A stretch of 64,000 nt of DNA from Thermophilibacter provencensis (GTDB lineage: Bacteria > Actinomycetota > Coriobacteriia > Coriobacteriales > Atopobiaceae): positions 558,001-622,000 of the forward strand of contig NZ_LT671417.1 in assembly GCF_900128445.1 (NCBI RefSeq). The letters run 5' to 3'. This document shows, one piece after another, positions 8,436-17,907 of the stretch. Under the pieces are notes generated by a model, which saw nothing but the letters and a program-made list of their open reading frames with translations, had not been told where the DNA came from and searched no databases. Within the stretch, counting starts at the first letter, position 1, and each line of letters opens with the position of its first letter. The translations under genes and the position numbers were made by a program.

Positions 8436-9473
8436 ATGAGCTTTCGCGACAACCTCCAGCACCTCCGCGCCACGCGCAACATGACCCAGGAGCAGCTTGC
8501 CATGCTGCTCGGCGTCTCCCGCCAGTCCGTGACCAAGTGGGAGGCCGAGAAGAGCTACCCAGAGATGGACAAGCTCCTCAAGCTCTGCCAGATCTTCGAG
8601 TGCAGTCTGGACGACCTCGTGCAGGGCGACCTCACCGGCCGCTCGCCGGACCCCGCCGCGGCGACCGTTCCTGCCGGGCCGCCCACCGACGTCTGCGGCT
8701 ACGACGAGCACCAGCGGATGATGGCCTGGAAGGTGCCGACGGGAATCGCGGCCATTCTCGTGGGCATCGCGGTCGGCCTCTTCTTTGAGGGCGCGGCCGA
8801 CCTCGCGCCGGCGGGCGCCCGCGACGGCCTCTTCGTCATCATCATCCTGGCGGGCATCCTCGGGGGCCTGGCGTTTCTCGTTCCCGCCGGCATGGAGCAC
8901 GCCGCGTTTCAGCGGGCGCACCCCTACGTGGAGGACTTCTACACCGACGACGACCGCGCCGTTGCGCGCAGGTCCTTCTCGGCCGGGCTCGTTGGGGGCA
9001 TCGCGCTCATCTTTGTGGGAATTGGGTTTCTGCTCGTGCTCGGCGAGGACCGGGCGCTCGAGAACGCCGCCCTGTTCTTCCTGATGTTCTTCATCGCGCT
9101 GGGGGTGTGGAACATCGTCCACTACGGGATGCTGCTCGGTCGCACCAACGTTGCCGAGTACAACCGCTCCGTGGGCGAGGACCTCGAGGTGGAGGACATC
9201 GTGAGGGCGTCGCTGGACGACGCCCGTCGGGAGGCACTGCTCGAGGCAAAGAGGAGGGACGAGAAGGTCGGTGCGGTGTGCGCGGTCATCATGATTCTGG
9301 CCACGATTGTGGGGCTTGCGCTGCTGTTCGCACCCGTGTTTGCCTCGCCTGACCCGAGCGCCTTCGACCCCATCGGCACCTCGGCCATGTGGTTCTGGGT
9401 GGCCTGGCCCGTGGGAGGCATGGTCTGCGGGATCGTGGTCGTGCTGATGAGGGCGTTCGGGAAAGGCGAGTGA
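8436..9473 (+). CDS. HTH XRE regulator with membrane domain
   Basis: A 345-residue protein with an N-terminal Cro/C1-type helix-turn-helix (about residues 1-60; MTQEQLAMLLGVSRQSVTKW) and at least five hydrophobic segments in the rest. Membrane-tethered XRE proteins of this kind are common in Firmicutes and Coriobacteriia, and their ligands are mostly unknown. ATG at 8436 is preferred over an in-frame upstream GTG because the HTH begins directly after it; the ribosome binding site (GAAGGGC) is moderate. An acidic cytoplasmic stretch (about residues 245-285, EDLEVEDIVRASLDD) lies between helices. It stands alone between two palindromes. Confidence 0.75.
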   Translation: MSFRDNLQHLRATRNMTQEQLAMLLGVSRQSVTKWEAEKSYPEMDKLLKLCQIFECSLDDLVQGDLTGRSPDPAAATVPAGPPTDVCGYDEHQRMMAWKVPTGIAAILVGIAVGLFFEGAADLAPAGARDGLFVIIILAGILGGLAFLVPAGMEHAAFQRAHPYVEDFYTDDDRAVARRSFSAGLVGGIALIFVGIGFLLVLGEDRALENAALFFLMFFIALGVWNIVHYGMLLGRTNVAEYNRSVGEDLEVEDIVRASLDDARREALLEAKRRDEKVGAVCAVIMILATIVGLALLFAPVFASPDPSAFDPIGTSAMWFWVAWPVGGMVCGIVVVLMRAFGKGE

Positions 9474-9505
9474 CGCGGCGCCGCCCTGCTCGCCCGGCGA
9501 TCAAT

Positions 9506-9570
9506 GCACATAATCTGCTTTCATTCTAGATATCCGCAGGACGGATTCTCGGAAAAGTCAGATTATGTGC
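9506..9570. repeat. Family D palindrome, copy 1
   Basis: Arms GCACATAATCTG (9506-9517) and CAGATTATGTGC (9559-9570) enclose a 41-base interior. The right side, GAAAAGTCAGATTATGTGC, closely matches the second copy at 25583-25641. It lies between co-directional genes with no obvious T tract. Confidence 0.75.
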
Positions 9571-9721
9571 GTTAATCCGGCGGCCCGGCCCGGACCGGAC
9601 CGCCCCCGTCGCGGCCCGCCAGCCCCCGGCCCAGCGCAAACTACGGGCGGCGGCGCCGTCCTCGCGTTTTGTCCTGGCGTACAATCTCAACGCGAGGAAT
9701 GACGAGGAGAGGGGCCTCACC

Positions 9722-10918
9722 ATGGACACCGCCGGCAGCATCGCCAAGGTCTACTACACCAACCTGCGCACGTACGCCAAGGAGAGCCGGCTCGACAAGC
9801 TCAAGCGCCTCATCCGCCGCGCCGGCATCGAGCAGATCGACTTTGAGAACAAGTTCGTGGCCATCAAGATTCACTTCGGCGAGCTGGGCAACCTCAGCTT
9901 CCTGCGGCCCAACTACGCGCGCGCCGTGGCCGACGTGGTCAAGGAGCTGGGCGGCAAGCCCTTCCTCACGGACTGCAACACGCTCTACGTGGGCAGTCGC
10001 AAGAACGCGCTCGAGCACATAGACTGCGCGTACCAGAACGGCTTCACCCCGTACGCCACCGGCTGCCAGGTGATCATCGCCGACGGCCTCAAGGGTACCG
10101 ACGAGACCCTCGTCCCCGTGAAGAACGGCGAGTACGTGCACGAGGCCAAGATCGGCCACGCCCTCATGGACGCCGACATCGTCATCAGCCTCACGCACTT
10201 CAAGGGTCATGAGCAGGCCGGATTTGGCGGCTGCATGAAGAACCTCGGCATGGGCGGCGGCAGTCGCGCGGGCAAGATGGAGCAGCACGCCGCGGGCAAG
10301 CCGAGCGTCCATACCGAGAAGTGCGTCGGCTGCCGCGCCTGCGAGCGCATCTGCGCGCACGGCGCCATCAGCTTTGACGAGACGCGTGAGCGCGAACTCA
10401 AGAGCGGCAAGACCGTCACCGTGCCCGTGGCCCACATCAACCACGACGTCTGTGTCGGCTGCGGCCGCTGTATCGGCGCATGCAACCAGGACGCCATCGC
10501 GCCCGGCTCCGACGCCGCCGTCGACGTGCTCAACTGCAAGATCGCCGAGTACACGCAGGCCGTGGTGCAGGACCGCCCGAGCTTCCACATCTCCATCGCC
10601 ATGGACATCAGCCCCAACTGCGACTGCCACGCGGAGAACGACACGCCCATCGTGCCGGACCTCGGCATGTTCGCGAGCTTTGACCCCGTGGCCATCGACC
10701 AGGCCTGCATCGACATGGCGCTGGCCGCGCCCACGCTGCCCAACTCCGAGCTCACGGACATGAGGGCCAAGCTGGAGGCCGAGGGCGGCATCCCCGAGCG
10801 CTGCCAGCACGACCACTTCAACCTCACGCACCCGGACACCAACTGGCGCTCCATGATCGAGCATGGCGAGAAGATCGGGCTGGGCACGAGCCACTACGAG
10901 CTCATCGAGGTCAAGTAG
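9722..10918 (+). CDS. DUF362 protein with two [4Fe-4S] clusters
   Basis: A 398-residue protein combining a DUF362 domain (split around the insert) with a ferredoxin insert. The first cluster has Cys201, 204, 207 and 211 (CVGCRACERIC); the second has Cys244, 247, 250 and 254 (CVGCGRCIGAC). GCMKNLGMGGGSR near residues 175-190 is a DUF362 hallmark. Such proteins are cytosolic iron-sulfur proteins of anaerobes with presumed electron-transfer roles; no substrate is established. ATG at 9722 follows GAGGAGAGGGG. It is monocistronic and ends at a perfect palindrome at 10946-10981. Confidence 0.85.
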   Translation: MDTAGSIAKVYYTNLRTYAKESRLDKLKRLIRRAGIEQIDFENKFVAIKIHFGELGNLSFLRPNYARAVADVVKELGGKPFLTDCNTLYVGSRKNALEHIDCAYQNGFTPYATGCQVIIADGLKGTDETLVPVKNGEYVHEAKIGHALMDADIVISLTHFKGHEQAGFGGCMKNLGMGGGSRAGKMEQHAAGKPSVHTEKCVGCRACERICAHGAISFDETRERELKSGKTVTVPVAHINHDVCVGCGRCIGACNQDAIAPGSDAAVDVLNCKIAEYTQAVVQDRPSFHISIAMDISPNCDCHAENDTPIVPDLGMFASFDPVAIDQACIDMALAAPTLPNSELTDMRAKLEAEGGIPERCQHDHFNLTHPDTNWRSMIEHGEKIGLGTSHYELIEVK

Positions 10919-10945
10919 CGGCGGCGCGAGCGATAGCCGAACGGA

Positions 10946-10981
10946 CGAATCCCCCTGCATCATATGATGCAGGGGGATTCG
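10946..10981. repeat. Perfect 36-bp palindrome after the DUF362 gene
   Basis: Two 18-base arms (10946-10963, 10964-10981; core CCCCCTGCATCAT) meet without a loop. No T run follows, so it is an atypical terminator at best. It could instead be a single-copy member of the palindrome class. Confidence 0.75.
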
Positions 10982-11190
10982 CTGCGTGCGGACGCCGTCT
11001 CCCCGACTGCGGGGAAGGCGATTCGTGCAGGGCGTGGGCGCCGGGCTGAATTGCTTTGCGGCCGCGTGATCACATCCGGTCACGCCTGATTCCGCGCCGC
11101 TCGCGGTGTACATAACTCATTTACACTTCTTTTTGAATCATTTAGATACTATCAAATAGTCTGGAGCCCAAAACAGCATGAGGAGGTCCC

Positions 11191-13806
11191 ATGAGACCAA
11201 GCAAGCCGTTTCAGACTATGTGCCGCCTGCTGATTTTACTCACCATGTCCGTCGTCATGGCCATTTCCGTTCCTCTTATGGCTCTTGCCGATGAGGCGGC
11301 GCAGGCGACGGGGCCGGTATCCCACAACGCGATCGTCCTCGTTCTCGACAACTCGGGCAGTATGAGTGGCACCAAGGCACAAAAGCTGGAAGAGGCGGCG
11401 CAGCAGTTCAGCAAGAAGATTCTTGAGGCGGATCCCCGCAGTCAGATCGCAATCGTCTCGTTTGGCTCGGACGTCGTCGTACTCCCGTTCACGAGCGACC
11501 TCAGCGAACTGGAGTCGTTTGTAGAGAACGACATGAACGACTGGGGCTCAACAGATGTGACGAGCGCCCTTGAGTACGCGCATAGCACGGCCTTGCTGCT
11601 GCAGGACACCGGACTCGACCAGTATGCAAAGAGCATCGTAACGATGTCGGATGGAATGCCGGACAGCTCCAGCACCGCCATCGCGCAGGCGGAGACCATG
11701 TTCCCCAGCTACAACATGTACTCCGTTGGGTTTATGGCAACCTCAGCTTCGGAAATCAATTTCCTCAAGGCAATTCAGAACTCCGGATACTTTGAGGCCG
11801 ATGACCTCGATGCCCTTATCGAGAAGTTCGTTGAGATTGCGGAGGAGCTCCTCAACCCGGTCCAGATCGCACTCTCCCACACCCCCATCCAGACGGCCTC
11901 TCCCGACCAGGGGGCAAGCTACCGGCTTTCCGCCACCATCACCAACCCAAACAGCAAGGCCGTGCAGAATCTCACCGCCGACCTTGCGCTCCCGGGCGAG
12001 GCGACTCTCCAGAGCGGCGAATCGCATCAGGAGCTTGGCGCGCTGCTTACCGGCCAGTCCGTAACGCTCTCATGGGACATCACGGTTAGCCCCTCGGCCG
12101 TTGGGGAGATCACCTATTCAGTTACCGCGGGCGGGAGCAACATCGTCAACCTCACGCAGTCCGAGAAGATCGTTCTGGAGCTCACGGGCAGCGATGACAA
12201 CCAGTTTGTGTTTGGAACCGACAACTGGTCCTTCGCGAACAGCTCCACGTATTTTGGCAGCACGTACTACCTGAACTCAGCCGACTACAACGCCCTTCTG
12301 AGCGGCCTCAGCAACTCTGAGAAGCAGAACATCAAAAACAGCGTTAACGCTCAGTGGGGCGGAAGCTGTTATGGGTTTGCCGCGAGCTCCATCCTTAGCA
12401 AGATGGACGTTATCAACCCGCTGCTCCGTCAGCCGGGCGCCAGCAGCCTCTATGACATGACCGCTTCGAAAGACGTCCAGTCCTACATCAACTACTACAT
12501 GTTCACCCAGATGCTTGAGCCCATCCGTGCAGACCGTGCCGACTTCGTCTCTTTGACCGATGTCGAGAAGGTCAATCTGCTCAAGGAGCGCGTGAGCGCG
12601 GTGGCGACCGGGGGGAGCCCCGTGCTGCTTGGCTTCAACCTTGATTTTGACTATCTTGGACAGAACGCCGGTCATGCAATCGTGGGCGACCGCTACGACA
12701 GCGGAAGCTATACCCTTGACTCGGGTACGTACGATGGCAGGGTCCGCTACTACGACTCCAATGACCCTGACGGGCGGAACCACTACATCTACGTCAACAC
12801 CGAGACGGGGGCATGGGATATTCCTGACTACGGCGAAACCAACTCAGCCAGCTCAAGCGCCGATCTTACGCGGGCAAACAATGACCTCGCGCTCATGAAC
12901 ACGAAGGACATCGAGACTTCCGTGGAAAACTACAAGGCAATTCTCCGAGCCACCAGCGAGACAAACTTCACTAACGCCGTACTGCGATTCAAGAACATGA
13001 TCTACAGCTTCTTTGACATCGTGTCCGGCAAGACGGACCTTGCTCACTGGTTTGACGACCAGTCTGGGTCAGGCTCCCCGCTGTCCGTTGTCCTTCCCGA
13101 CAACAATGGTGACTACACCATCAGCTCGCCTGACGGCTATGGCTACTCCCTGCAGTACGCTGACATGCTGCTGAGCGTTGATGCGGACTCCGCCGATAGC
13201 GCAAGCTTCACCAGGAGCGGATCCGTCTCTCTTGAGGGCAACGACGGGGCGTACTCCCTGCAGGCAACAAGTGACGATGCCCAGGGCGAGCTCTATACCT
13301 TTGGCGTGCGCGGCTCCTCGTCCGGGAACGTGGCGCTCATAAAGACGGCCGAGGGCTACGTTGCCAAGGCGGACTCTCTTGACGGGGCTGTCGTGACCGC
13401 CGAGGGCGACAATACCTCCAAGGAGCTTCCCATCGAGGGGGAGAGGGATGAGCTGCTGATTACCTCTGATGGAACCGACGTCACGGCTTCCGCAGACGAA
13501 GACGGCGACGGCGCGTTTGAGACCGTCGTGGCCTCGACATCCGATGACAGCCAGACGCCTCCGCCCTCGACCCCCGGAGGAACCGACCCGTCCGATGATA
13601 ATGGGGCTTCCCAGCCCAACAAGGACGCCGATCCCTCCAAGGGCTCTGACAAGGGGAGCGGGGGAACTCCCAACACGGGCGACACCAGCATCGCCTTTGC
13701 CCCCATCATCACCGCCGTTGGCGTGATTGCCTGCGCCATCGGAGCAGTCATTCACACCGTTCTGGGCTGCGGAAAAGACGGACGCGGCGGCCCCGTCAAT
13801 TCCTAG
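11191..13806 (+). CDS. Sortase-type surface protein: VWA plus papain-like domain
   Basis: An 871-residue secreted protein. The signal peptide (about 1-34) ends near ALADEA. A von Willebrand A domain (about 45-215) has the MIDAS motif DNSGSM (53-58). Residues about 385-530 look like a papain-type cysteine peptidase: WGGSCYGFAASS with Cys393, GHAIVGD with His495 and YYDSNDP with Asn524. A Ser/Pro/Asp-rich linker leads to TPNTGD (826-831), a variant sortase signal with Thr at the Leu position, then a hydrophobic helix and short tail. Codon use is less GC-rich than its neighbours. The promoter region includes the dyad ACTAT-CAA-ATAGT at 11148-11160. Peptidase activity is inferred from spacing of the triad only. 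Confidence 0.75.
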   Translation: MRPSKPFQTMCRLLILLTMSVVMAISVPLMALADEAAQATGPVSHNAIVLVLDNSGSMSGTKAQKLEEAAQQFSKKILEADPRSQIAIVSFGSDVVVLPFTSDLSELESFVENDMNDWGSTDVTSALEYAHSTALLLQDTGLDQYAKSIVTMSDGMPDSSSTAIAQAETMFPSYNMYSVGFMATSASEINFLKAIQNSGYFEADDLDALIEKFVEIAEELLNPVQIALSHTPIQTASPDQGASYRLSATITNPNSKAVQNLTADLALPGEATLQSGESHQELGALLTGQSVTLSWDITVSPSAVGEITYSVTAGGSNIVNLTQSEKIVLELTGSDDNQFVFGTDNWSFANSSTYFGSTYYLNSADYNALLSGLSNSEKQNIKNSVNAQWGGSCYGFAASSILSKMDVINPLLRQPGASSLYDMTASKDVQSYINYYMFTQMLEPIRADRADFVSLTDVEKVNLLKERVSAVATGGSPVLLGFNLDFDYLGQNAGHAIVGDRYDSGSYTLDSGTYDGRVRYYDSNDPDGRNHYIYVNTETGAWDIPDYGETNSASSSADLTRANNDLALMNTKDIETSVENYKAILRATSETNFTNAVLRFKNMIYSFFDIVSGKTDLAHWFDDQSGSGSPLSVVLPDNNGDYTISSPDGYGYSLQYADMLLSVDADSADSASFTRSGSVSLEGNDGAYSLQATSDDAQGELYTFGVRGSSSGNVALIKTAEGYVAKADSLDGAVVTAEGDNTSKELPIEGERDELLITSDGTDVTASADEDGDGAFETVVASTSDDSQTPPPSTPGGTDPSDDNGASQPNKDADPSKGSDKGSGGTPNTGDTSIAFAPIITAVGVIACAIGAVIHTVLGCGKDGRGGPVNS

Positions 13807-13835
13807 CCTGACTCACGCCCCTATGGCCTAAAATC

Positions 13836-13878
13836 CGTCGGCCCGTCGCAGTTCATTGGACCTAGCGACGGGCCGACG
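13836..13878 (+). terminator. Terminator of the surface-protein gene
   Basis: Arms 13836-13849 and 13865-13878 (core CGTCGGCCCGTCGC) form a 14-bp perfect stem with a 15-base loop, followed by TCTTA. It lies 30 bases beyond the stop codon. Confidence 0.7.
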
Positions 13879-14025
13879 TCTTATGAGAGGGCAATTCGTC
13901 TTTCACAGGCGTTTCTCGCCAGCGGGGGTGGCGGGGCGCAACCCTCGCTCCGCGTTGAAGCCCGCTGCACAGCGAGGCAAAAGAGTGGAAAATAGTGCCG
14001 TCAACCATCACAGAGAGGAGGCTCC

Positions 14026-14934
14026 ATGCCCAAGGTTATCGTTTTCGGCAGCATGAACATGGACCTCTCCATCGACGCGCCGCGCGTGCCGGCCGCCGGC
14101 GAGACGCTGGTGGGCTCCCACTTCATGACGGCGGCGGGCGGCAAGGGCGCAAACCAGGCCGTCGCGGCGGCCCGGCTCGGCGCGGACGTACGCATGGTCG
14201 CGGCCGTGGGCGCGGACGGCTTTGGCGACGAGCTGACGGCCGGTCTCGCGGCGGCGGGGGTGGACGTCTCGCTCGTGCGCCACGTCGCGGACCAGACCAC
14301 GGGCGTTGCCGTCATTCTCCGCACGGCGGGCGAGAACCGCATCGTGCTGCATGCGGGTGCCAACCATGCGCTCGATGCGGACGATGTGGTCTCTGACCTG
14401 CGTCGCATTGGCGAGAAGAACGACATACTCGTCACTCAGGGAGAGTGCGATCCCGCAGCGACGGAGGCTGCCCTGCGAGAGGCGCATGACCTGGGGCTCT
14501 ACACGGTCTTCAACCCCGCCCCGGCGCGTCCCGCGCCAGATGACCTGTGGTCTTGCGTCGACCTCGTCTGCCTCAACGAGACTGAGTGCCAGATCATGTG
14601 CGGCGTGCTGCCTTCTGACGACGACGCGTGCCTGGCGGCGGCGCGCCGTCTGCGTGAGCTGGGTTCCGGTGCCGTCGCGATCACGCTCGGGGCGGCCGGG
14701 TCGTTCGGCCTTGACGCGGACGGCCCCGTTCGCGTCCCCGCTGCCCCGACGGTCGTCGTGGACACCACGGGCGCCGGGGACACGTTCATCGGCGCGCTTG
14801 CGGCCGGGCGGGCACGGTCCTTCTCGCTTGCCGAGTCCATGGACTGGGGCGCCCGGGCTGCGGCCCTCGCCGTGAGCCGGCTGGGCGCCCAGCCCTCAAT
14901 ACCCACCGCAGACGAAGTGGGGGCCGCTCGATGA
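14026..14934 (+). CDS. rbsK: Ribokinase
   Basis: A 302-residue PfkB-family sugar kinase that phosphorylates ribose to ribose 5-phosphate. Signatures are the N-terminal GSMNMDL, GGKGANQAVAAARLG (about residues 37-51) and DTTGAGDTF (246-254) with catalytic Asp252. A strong ribosome binding site (GAGAGGAGG) precedes ATG 14026. The stop overlaps the start of the next gene (ATGA). The partner is a nucleoside hydrolase, which would release ribose for this kinase, so the operon is a nucleoside salvage unit. Confidence 0.9.
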   Translation: MPKVIVFGSMNMDLSIDAPRVPAAGETLVGSHFMTAAGGKGANQAVAAARLGADVRMVAAVGADGFGDELTAGLAAAGVDVSLVRHVADQTTGVAVILRTAGENRIVLHAGANHALDADDVVSDLRRIGEKNDILVTQGECDPAATEAALREAHDLGLYTVFNPAPARPAPDDLWSCVDLVCLNETECQIMCGVLPSDDDACLAAARRLRELGSGAVAITLGAAGSFGLDADGPVRVPAAPTVVVDTTGAGDTFIGALAAGRARSFSLAESMDWGARAAALAVSRLGAQPSIPTADEVGAAR

Positions 14935-15902
14935 GCGGGCGCAAGAAGCTGATACTCGATCTTGACACCGGCATCGATGACGCCTTGGCGCTCGCCTACG
15001 CGCTCGGAAGCCCCGAGGTCGAGCTTGTGGGCATCATCGCGAGCTACGGCAACGTGACCCTGCATCGGGCGGAGAGGAACGCCCGCGCGGTGCTCGAGGC
15101 CCTCGGCCATCCCGAGGTGCCCGTCTTCCGTGGGGCCGATCGCGCCCTCTCGGCGGAGGGGGAGTTTGCCCCCTCGGAGGCCGTCCTCCGCATCCATGGG
15201 AGCAACGGCCTCGGCGAACAGGATTTCTGCGCCGCAGCTGATGGCTGGTGCTACTCGGCGCCGCGGGATGGGATGGCGTTTCTCGCCCGGTCCGTAGACG
15301 CGTATGGGGATGATTTGCTCTACGTGCCGACGGGGCCCCTCACCAACCTCGCCATGGCGCTCGTGCGCGAGCCGCGCCTGGCACGCGCCCTTCCGTGCGT
15401 GACGTTCATGGGCGGTGCCCTGGCGGTGCCCGGCAACGTCACCCCCTGCGCCGAGGCGAACATCCACAACGACCCCGAGGCCGCCGACGTGGCGCTGAGC
15501 CTCGGCCTTCGGCTGCGCATGATTGGCCTCGACGTGACGCACCAGGCCATCCTGACACGCAGCGACACGGCGTCCTGGCGCGAGCTGGGCACGGAGGCCG
15601 GTCGGCTCTACGCTGACATGACCGACCACTACATCGGCACCTACGAGCAGAACAACCCTCACATGGGAGGATGCGCCCTGCACGACCCTCTTGCGGTGGC
15701 GGCGGCGATCGACCCCTCGCTCGTGGAGTGTCTCCGGACGAATCTGCGCGTGGACCTGTCCGGCGCGACGCGCGGCCGCACCGTCTGCGATCCCAGGCGG
15801 CTCAGGGACGCCGAGAAGAACCACGAGGTCGCGCTCGCCGTCGATGTCCCGCGCTTTCTGAGGCTCTTCCGTGAGCGCGTGGGACGCGCGCTCGCGTCCT
15901 GA
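14931..15902 (+). CDS. Inosine/uridine-preferring nucleoside hydrolase
   Basis: A 323-residue nucleoside hydrolase that cleaves the N-glycosidic bond of nucleosides to ribose and a free base. The calcium site shows as LDLDTGIDDALAL with Asp10, Asp12, Asp16 and Asp17, and a late HDPLAVA (about residues 250-256) supplies the distal Asp. FMGGALAVPGNVTP and AEANIHNDPEAA are typical family blocks. The gene overlaps ribokinase by four bases, so translation is coupled. Base preference (purine or pyrimidine) cannot be settled from sequence. The adenine deaminase at 23670 would act on one possible product, adenine. Confidence 0.9.
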   Translation: MSGRKKLILDLDTGIDDALALAYALGSPEVELVGIIASYGNVTLHRAERNARAVLEALGHPEVPVFRGADRALSAEGEFAPSEAVLRIHGSNGLGEQDFCAAADGWCYSAPRDGMAFLARSVDAYGDDLLYVPTGPLTNLAMALVREPRLARALPCVTFMGGALAVPGNVTPCAEANIHNDPEAADVALSLGLRLRMIGLDVTHQAILTRSDTASWRELGTEAGRLYADMTDHYIGTYEQNNPHMGGCALHDPLAVAAAIDPSLVECLRTNLRVDLSGATRGRTVCDPRRLRDAEKNHEVALAVDVPRFLRLFRERVGRALAS

Positions 15903-15939
15903 TGCCCGGGGCGTGGCCCGCCTCGGAACCCTTGGCCGA

Positions 15940-15999
15940 GTGACGCGTTTTGGACATACGGGGTGGATTCTGCGGCCCCATACGTTCAAAACGCGTCAC
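15940..15999. repeat. Family E palindrome, copy 1
   Basis: Arms GTGACGCGTTTTG (15940-15952) and CAAAACGCGTCAC (15987-15999) enclose an interior with GGGG and GCGGCC blocks. Its layout matches the copy at 62290-62353. It lies between convergent genes and may also act as a bidirectional terminator. Confidence 0.75.
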
Positions 16000-16057
16000 C
16001 CGGACAAGGGGCTATGCCACATAAGCCCGGCGCCAATGGCCCGCCCGCGCCGACGGC

Positions 16058-16921
16058 CTACTGGTTCTCAGGCGGACGGAGCTTGGTGAGGGCGGTGTAG
16101 TCCACCTCGGCCGAGCTCGGCTTCATGGGGCCGGGGGCGTACCAGTCGAGCGCGCAGTCAATCCAGGCGTTCCAGAACGGCCACTCGTGCGCGCCTATCT
16201 CCGGCTCCCAGTAGGTGACGTCAAAGTTGGCGTCACGCAGCAGGTGAACGAGGTCGCGGTTGTTCTGGCAGAGGTTGTCGTGCAGGCCGCACGCGGCGTA
16301 GAAGCGCGGCTTGGGCAGCTCGGGGTCTTGCCGGAACTTGTCGATGAGCGCCACGTAGTCCTTGTCAGACCCGATCACGGTGTCGAGGTCGCCGAAGAAG
16401 CGCTCGTAGTACTTGCGCTTGCGCGGGGAGTGCGAGTCCACGGCCTCGAGCACGCGGTCGCGCATGAACGCGCCGGAGAGGATGACGATGTTGCCAAACC
16501 GGTCGGGGCGCAGCAGGCCGTTGATGAGCGCGGTGTAGGCGCCGATTGAGATGCCTGCGAGCGCGGTGTCCTCGCGCTTGGTGGAGAGCGGGAAGAGACG
16601 GCGCGTAAAGTCCACCAGCTCCTCGCTGATGAACTTGCCGTGCCACTCGTTTATCTCGGGCTTGTTGAGATAAAGCCCGTCCTCGCCCGAGGGGAGGATG
16701 AGGGCGACGTCGCGCGCCTCGGCCGTCTCGACCACGTGCGTGCGGTCAATCCAGTCGACGTCCTGTCCGAAGAGCCCGTGCAGCAGATACATTGTCCGGT
16801 ATGGCCCACGACGCTTCTTCGCGAGCTTGTCGCCGTCCATCTTGTCGGCGGGAATCACCGCCGTGAGCACGACGTTGCGCTGAAGATAGTGAGAGTAGAA
16901 GTCGACTCTGAGCAGTGCCAT
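16058..16921 (-). CDS. Esterase D/tributyrin-esterase family hydrolase
   Basis: A 287-residue alpha/beta hydrolase of the EstA/S-formylglutathione hydrolase type. The oxyanion region is LLHGLFGQDVDW, the nucleophile elbow GISIGAY, and the catalytic histidine sits in GAHEWPFWNAWID. It probably hydrolyses short acyl esters; the biological substrate is unknown. ATG at 16921 follows AGGGAGG. It is 57 bases downstream of a close paralogue on the same strand, so the pair probably arose by tandem duplication and is co-transcribed. No signal peptide is visible, so it is cytosolic. Confidence 0.85.
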   Translation of the reverse strand: MALLRVDFYSHYLQRNVVLTAVIPADKMDGDKLAKKRRGPYRTMYLLHGLFGQDVDWIDRTHVVETAEARDVALILPSGEDGLYLNKPEINEWHGKFISEELVDFTRRLFPLSTKREDTALAGISIGAYTALINGLLRPDRFGNIVILSGAFMRDRVLEAVDSHSPRKRKYYERFFGDLDTVIGSDKDYVALIDKFRQDPELPKPRFYAACGLHDNLCQNNRDLVHLLRDANFDVTYWEPEIGAHEWPFWNAWIDCALDWYAPGPMKPSSAEVDYTALTKLRPPENQ

Positions 16922-16978
16922 CCCGAGTCCCTCCCTGCGCGGTCGGATTAGATGGAGTCCCGACTCCGCCGCATGACG

Positions 16979-17833
16979 CTAGAGGAGCCAGTCGAGCGCC
17001 TGCGGCAGGGCTGCGTTCCAGAAGTCCCAGTCGTGGCCGCCCGCCATCTCATGATACGTGACCTCAAGACCGGTGTCGCGCATGCGACCTGCCAGCATCC
17101 GGTTAGCTTCGGCGAGCGGGTCCTGGTTGCCGCAGGACATGTAGATGCGCGGGCGGGGACGATCGCAGTAGACGAGGTCCGCCGCCAGGCGCGCCGGGTC
17201 CTTGTCGCTTCCGCGCACCTCGTCGAGCTTGCCGAAGGTGTGCTCGAGGAAGGGGCGGGACAGGAAGAAGAGGTCGTCGGAGATGATCTGGTCGAACCCG
17301 TCGATGATCATTGCGGAGGAGAGGGCCACGATGGAGCCGAAGGTCTCGCAGTACCTAAGGCCGTTGCGCAGGGCGCCGTACGCGCCCATCGAGATGCCGC
17401 CGATGAAGGTGTCCTCGCGGCGGTCTGAGAGCGGGAACATCCGCCGCGCCACCTCGACGAGCTCCTGACCAACAAAGCGACCGTAGTAGTCATGCGTCTC
17501 GGGCTGGTCCAGGTAGAACGCGTTGTATCCGGAGGGCATGACCACGGCGATGCCGTGGCTCTCGGCCCAGTGGCGGATGCGCGTCTCTGAGATCCAGTCG
17601 GCGTGGTTGCCGGAGATGCCATGAAGCAGGAAGAGCGTCTTGAAGGGCTCCTTCTTGGGCGGGTAGGGCATGCGCTCCCACGCGCCGTCCTGAGCCTCGA
17701 CCGTCTTCTCGGCGTGGCGCAGGTTGGAGTTGACGGCGTAGGCGGCGCCCTGGTCGTCGAAGGGAAGGATGACCTCAAGCGTGGTGGTGCGCATGAGGCT
17801 CGAGGAGAAGTAGTCAACGCTGATGAGGGCCAT
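16979..17833 (-). CDS. Paralogous esterase D/tributyrin-esterase hydrolase
   Basis: A 284-residue paralogue of the downstream esterase, sharing the N-terminal pattern MALISVDYFSSSL, LLHGISGNHADW, nucleophile GISMGAYGAL and the histidine block GGHDWDFWNAALPQ. ATG at 17833 is chosen because AAGGAGG lies just upstream; a longer frame would read into the family A palindrome. It is the promoter-proximal gene of the pair. Relative to its partner it has an insert near residues 25-45 (AAYAVNSNLRHAEKTVE), possibly a lid or cap change that alters specificity. Confidence 0.85.
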   Translation of the reverse strand: MALISVDYFSSSLMRTTTLEVILPFDDQGAAYAVNSNLRHAEKTVEAQDGAWERMPYPPKKEPFKTLFLLHGISGNHADWISETRIRHWAESHGIAVVMPSGYNAFYLDQPETHDYYGRFVGQELVEVARRMFPLSDRREDTFIGGISMGAYGALRNGLRYCETFGSIVALSSAMIIDGFDQIISDDLFFLSRPFLEHTFGKLDEVRGSDKDPARLAADLVYCDRPRPRIYMSCGNQDPLAEANRMLAGRMRDTGLEVTYHEMAGGHDWDFWNAALPQALDWLL

Positions 17834-17907
17834 GGGGCCTCCTTGTTGTGGGTTAGCGTAACCACGCAAGTATAGCGTGCCGACGGCCGTGTGGGCGGTG
17901 CAGGGGG

